NCBI RefSeq assembly: GCF_019977295.1
Contig: NZ_AP024651.1
Location: 2,294,001 to 2,358,000, forward strand
Direction: 5' to 3'
From: Arthrobacter sp. StoSoilB20
GTDB taxonomy: Bacteria > Actinomycetota > Actinomycetes > Actinomycetales > Micrococcaceae
Length of the DNA stretch: 64,000 nt
Below, in pieces: positions 61,428-64,000 of this stretch. The notes under the pieces are model-generated. The model saw nothing but the letters and a program-made list of their open reading frames with translations. It did not search any database and was not told the origin of the DNA. Each line of letters starts with the position of its first letter. Position 1 is the first letter of the stretch. The position numbers were made by a program, and so were the translations under genes.

Positions 61428-63101
61428 ATGACACAACCCCGATACTTCCGGGCTGCCCGGATGACGGCGGCAAGCCTTGCCGTGGGCGCAATGCTGCTCA
61501 CCGGCTGCACCGCCAACGTCACCAAGACCAGCACCTCCGACGCCGGAGCGAACGCCAGTGCCTTCCTCACCATTCCGCGGGAGGACATGGGCACGTTCGT
61601 GCAGAACTTCAACCCGTTCGCTCCCACCGTGAATCCCATGGTTCAGCAGTCCATTTACGAATCCCTCCTGGTTTTCAACCCGGCCAAGGGCGATACAGTG
61701 CCGTGGCTCGCCACTGAATGGGCCGCAGCAGAGGACGGCAAGTCCATCACCTTTACACTCCGGGACGGCGTGAAGTGGTCCGACGGCCAGCCTTTCGTGG
61801 CCGACGATGTTGCCTATACCTTCGAACTCCAGAAGAAGATCAAGGGCGGCTTCGACTATCTGGACACTGTCACGGCTGAAGGCAACAAGGTCACCTTCAA
61901 CTTCAACAAGCCATGGTCGCCTGCCCTGTACGACGTCGGTCAGCTCACCATCTTGCCCAAGCACATCTGGTCCGCGTTGCCGGACCCCGAAAAGGACGCG
62001 AACGCCAAGCCGGTAGGCACGGGACCTTACACCGAGATTGACAGCTTCCAGGCCCAGTCCTTCGTGCTGACGAAGAACCCCCACTACTGGCAGCCGGAAA
62101 AGCAGAAGATCGCAGGCATCAAGATGCTTGCTTTCGCAGGCAACGACGGCGCCAACCTCGCCGCTGCCAACGGAGATGTGGACTGGGCTCCGCAGTACAT
62201 CCCGAACATAGAAAAGACCTTCGTTTCCAAGGACAAGGAACACCGCCAGTACTGGTTCCCGGCTACCGGCGCCATGATCAACTGGCAGCTGAACACCACC
62301 AAAGCTCCGTTCAACGACGTTGATGTCCGCAAAGCACTGAGCATGGCCGTGGACCGTGACCAGGTCACCAAGATCGGCATGAGTGGCTACGCCAAGCCGG
62401 CGGACTGCACCGGACTCTCCGGCAACTATGAGAAGTGGAAGAACCCCGCAGTCAAGGACAGCTGCACGTGGACCAACCATGACGTCCAGAAGGCCAACGA
62501 GCTCCTGGACAAAGCGGGTTACCCCAAGGGTGCTGACGGGAAGCGCACTCTGAAGGACGGCAAGCCGTTCGAATTCAAGATCTCCGTGGGCGCAACGTCC
62601 TCGGACTGGCTCTCCGTAGCCAATGTCATCGCACAGAACCTGGCCGAAGTTGGCGTGACGGCCAAGGTGGAATCCCCGGACTGGGCGGCAGTGGTTGCCG
62701 GCTATGAGACAGGAGACTTCGACTCGGGCATTGTCTGGAGCGCGAACGACCCCAGCCCGTACAAGTACTTCAACACTTCCATGGGCACCGCCAGTGTGAA
62801 GCCGGTAGGCACCAAGACGTTCGATAACTACCACCGCTTTGGCGATCCCAAGGCCGACGTCCTCCTTGCCGACTTCGCCGCAGAGGCCGACGAGTCCAAG
62901 CAAAAGGACCTCGCCAACAAGCTGCAGGAAGAGTACAACGACGTCGCACCGCTGGTGCCGCTGTTCTCCGGCCCTGAATGGGGCGCCTTCAACGACACCC
63001 GCTTCACCGGATGGCCCACCGAAGAGAACCCCTACGCCACCCTCTCAGTGAAGTCGCCCACCACGGTCCTGGTTTTGACCACGCTGGAACCGCGCAAGTA
63101 G
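61428..63101 (+). CDS. Family-5 ABC transporter substrate-binding lipoprotein
   Basis: A 557-residue solute receptor. The signal peptide ends in lipobox LLTGC, so the mature protein is lipid-anchored outside the membrane. SBP_bac_5 features include the N-terminal FNPFAPT region, DGVKWSDGQPFVADDVAYTFE and the C-terminal YNDVAPLVPLF. The ATG at 61428 has GGAAAGAG upstream. LacI control suggests a carbohydrate ligand, as known for family-5 receptors of cello- and beta-mannan oligosaccharides (inference). A tandem repeat and a strong hairpin separate it from its permease gene. Confidence 0.92.
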   Translation: MTQPRYFRAARMTAASLAVGAMLLTGCTANVTKTSTSDAGANASAFLTIPREDMGTFVQNFNPFAPTVNPMVQQSIYESLLVFNPAKGDTVPWLATEWAAAEDGKSITFTLRDGVKWSDGQPFVADDVAYTFELQKKIKGGFDYLDTVTAEGNKVTFNFNKPWSPALYDVGQLTILPKHIWSALPDPEKDANAKPVGTGPYTEIDSFQAQSFVLTKNPHYWQPEKQKIAGIKMLAFAGNDGANLAAANGDVDWAPQYIPNIEKTFVSKDKEHRQYWFPATGAMINWQLNTTKAPFNDVDVRKALSMAVDRDQVTKIGMSGYAKPADCTGLSGNYEKWKNPAVKDSCTWTNHDVQKANELLDKAGYPKGADGKRTLKDGKPFEFKISVGATSSDWLSVANVIAQNLAEVGVTAKVESPDWAAVVAGYETGDFDSGIVWSANDPSPYKYFNTSMGTASVKPVGTKTFDNYHRFGDPKADVLLADFAAEADESKQKDLANKLQEEYNDVAPLVPLFSGPEWGAFNDTRFTGWPTEENPYATLSVKSPTTVLVLTTLEPRK

Positions 63102-63104
63102 TCC

Positions 63105-63220
63105 CCACCGCCGCCCTCACCTCGCTGCGCTTCGGCCAGGGAACCCGGGCGGCGTGGGCCCATCCACCGCCGCCCTCACCTCGCTGCGCTTCGGCCAGGG
63201 AACCCGGGCGGCGTGGGCCC
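63105..63220 (+). repeat. 57-bp perfect tandem direct repeat, two copies
   Basis: Bases 63105-63161 and 63164-63220 are identical; the period is 59 bp. It starts three bases after the stop codon of the binding-protein gene. Within each copy CCACCGCCGCCC can pair with GGGCGGCGTGG (one bulged base), so each unit can fold into its own hairpin. No coding frame is evident. Confidence 0.9.
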
Positions 63221-63250
63221 CTGCCACCGGGTCATCTACGGCCTGGCATT

Positions 63251-63297
63251 GCACGCCCGGCGGGTTGGCCGCTAACCGGCCAACCCGCCGGGCGTGC
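63251..63297 (+). terminator. Perfect 21-bp stem-loop between binding protein and permease
   Basis: Bases 63251-63271 pair exactly with 63277-63297 around a five-base loop; CCCCCTTTCTTT follows. It is the strongest hairpin in the window. Its place between a binding-protein gene and its permease gene suggests partial termination or 3' protection, giving more receptor than channel. Confidence 0.85.
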
Positions 63298-63343
63298 CCC
63301 CTTTCTTTCCGCACTTTCCGCAATTCCCGAATGGAGGGAAACC

Positions 63344-64000
63344 GTGCGCTTCATCCTGCGCCGCCTGGGTTTCTACCTGATCGCCTTCTGGGCATCCATC
63401 ACCCTGAATTTCCTGCTTCCGCGGTTCATGCCCGGAGACCCCGTGTCCCGCATGTTTGCCCGCTCCCAGGACCGAATGCAGCCCGAACAAATCGAGGCCC
63501 TGCGAAAGCTGCTGGGTGTTGATGACCGGCCCATTTGGGAGCAATACATCAACTACATGCAGAACATCTTCACCGGGCAGATGGGTGTTTCCATTTCCCG
63601 TTTCCCCACGCCGGTTACCGAGGTCATCTCCTCGCAGATCGGATGGACGCTGTTGCTGGGCGGCACCGCGCTGGTGATTGCCGCCGTCGTGGGCAACCTG
63701 TTGGGGATCCTCGCTGCTTGGCGGCGCGGCGGCGCGATCGACTCGGCGCTTCCTCCATTGCTGGTTTTCATCGGCTCCTTCCCGTATTTCTGGCTGGCCA
63801 TGGGTGCGCTGTACCTGTTCGGGGTGGTGCTGGGGTGGTTCCCGATCCGTCATGCCTTCACTGACGGTTTGGAACCTGCTTTCACTTGGGAGTTCATTGG
63901 CGACGTCGGTGCCCACCTTGTGCTGCCGGCGTTGACGATCGTGCTGGTTTCCATTGGCGGCTGGATGCTGGGCATGCGGAACACCATGATTGCCACGAAC
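63344..64000 (+). CDS. ABC importer permease, DppB/OppB type (3' end outside window)
   Basis: The first 219 residues of a permease whose frame is open to the end of the window. It begins with a GTG at 63344, with GGAGGG six bases upstream. The N-terminal R-F-I-L-R-R-L-G-F-Y-L, the FLLPRFMPGDPV loop and G-N-L-L-G-I-L-A-A-W-R-R are typical of DppB. About four membrane segments are visible before the edge. It should form the channel fed by the binding protein encoded at 61428. Confidence 0.9.
   Translation, partial: MRFILRRLGFYLIAFWASITLNFLLPRFMPGDPVSRMFARSQDRMQPEQIEALRKLLGVDDRPIWEQYINYMQNIFTGQMGVSISRFPTPVTEVISSQIGWTLLLGGTALVIAAVVGNLLGILAAWRRGGAIDSALPPLLVFIGSFPYFWLAMGALYLFGVVLGWFPIRHAFTDGLEPAFTWEFIGDVGAHLVLPALTIVLVSIGGWMLGMRNTMIATN

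Noticed and set aside
61356..62903. A 515-codon minus-strand frame
   Set aside because: Antisense to the family-5 binding protein at 61428, which has a lipobox and family motifs.
1..64000. CRISPR arrays, insertion sequences, phage genes, tRNA or rRNA
   Set aside because: I looked for regularly spaced repeats, transposase motifs, integrases and cloverleaf or rRNA cores and saw none; the only tandem repeat is the two-copy unit at 63105.

Overview
The window is about 64 kb of high-GC DNA with actinobacterial character. The SCO1664 / DUF3090 / MSMEG_4193 gene trio, a DesA3-type desaturase with its own ferredoxin reductase, frequent GTG and TTG starts and dense ATGA-type overlaps all point to an Actinobacterium. 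An Arthrobacter/Paenarthrobacter-like soil organism is my inference; there is no rRNA or other taxonomic marker. I saw no tRNA, rRNA, CRISPR array, transposase or phage gene.

Layout. (1) 1-4917: four pyridoxamine-oxidase-like (PPOX) flavoprotein genes, a zinc alcohol dehydrogenase and a P1B-type ATPase. DosR/DevR-like 14-mers lie between the divergent PPOX genes, so this looks like a hypoxia/dormancy island. (2) 5060-8815: an ABC exporter, the remnant of an FAD monooxygenase, and a TetR regulator. (3) 8857-32529: the most notable block. It holds two GH78 alpha-L-rhamnosidases, a GH1 beta-glucosidase, a quercetin-2,3-dioxygenase-like bicupin, three alpha/beta hydrolases, an FAH-family hydrolase, an FAD aromatic hydroxylase, a DUF3500 protein, an ABC importer, an MFS transporter, two TetR regulators and one IclR regulator. 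Read together it resembles a complete route for taking up and degrading flavonol glycosides such as rutin. (4) 32591-42360: a nucleoside-hydrolase-like protein, a fatty-acid desaturase with its reductase, a MarR-controlled amidohydrolase, a TrkH/KtrB potassium channel subunit and an MFS transporter, with several long intergenic stretches. (5) 42361-52637: a large-subunit catalase, an aldo/keto reductase, a MmyB-like regulator, the SCO1664 trio, and a MocR regulator divergent from a DapA-family aldolase and an MFS gene. (6) 52662-56543: a tightly coupled operon of ACT-less homoserine dehydrogenase, aldehyde dehydrogenase and aspartase, which reads as homoserine to aspartate semialdehyde to aspartate to fumarate. 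(7) 56830-60110: a GAF-ANTAR regulator, a CbxX-type AAA ATPase, a DUF808 membrane protein and a 42-residue protein. (8) 60277-64000: a LacI-controlled family-5 ABC importer that runs off the window.

Regulatory DNA is rich. Good operator-like palindromes sit at most divergent promoters. Both family-5 importers carry a strong hairpin between the binding-protein gene and the first permease gene. A tandem 57-bp repeat lies at 63105-63220, and four helically phased 11-bp repeats lie at 36396-36439 with no obvious target gene.
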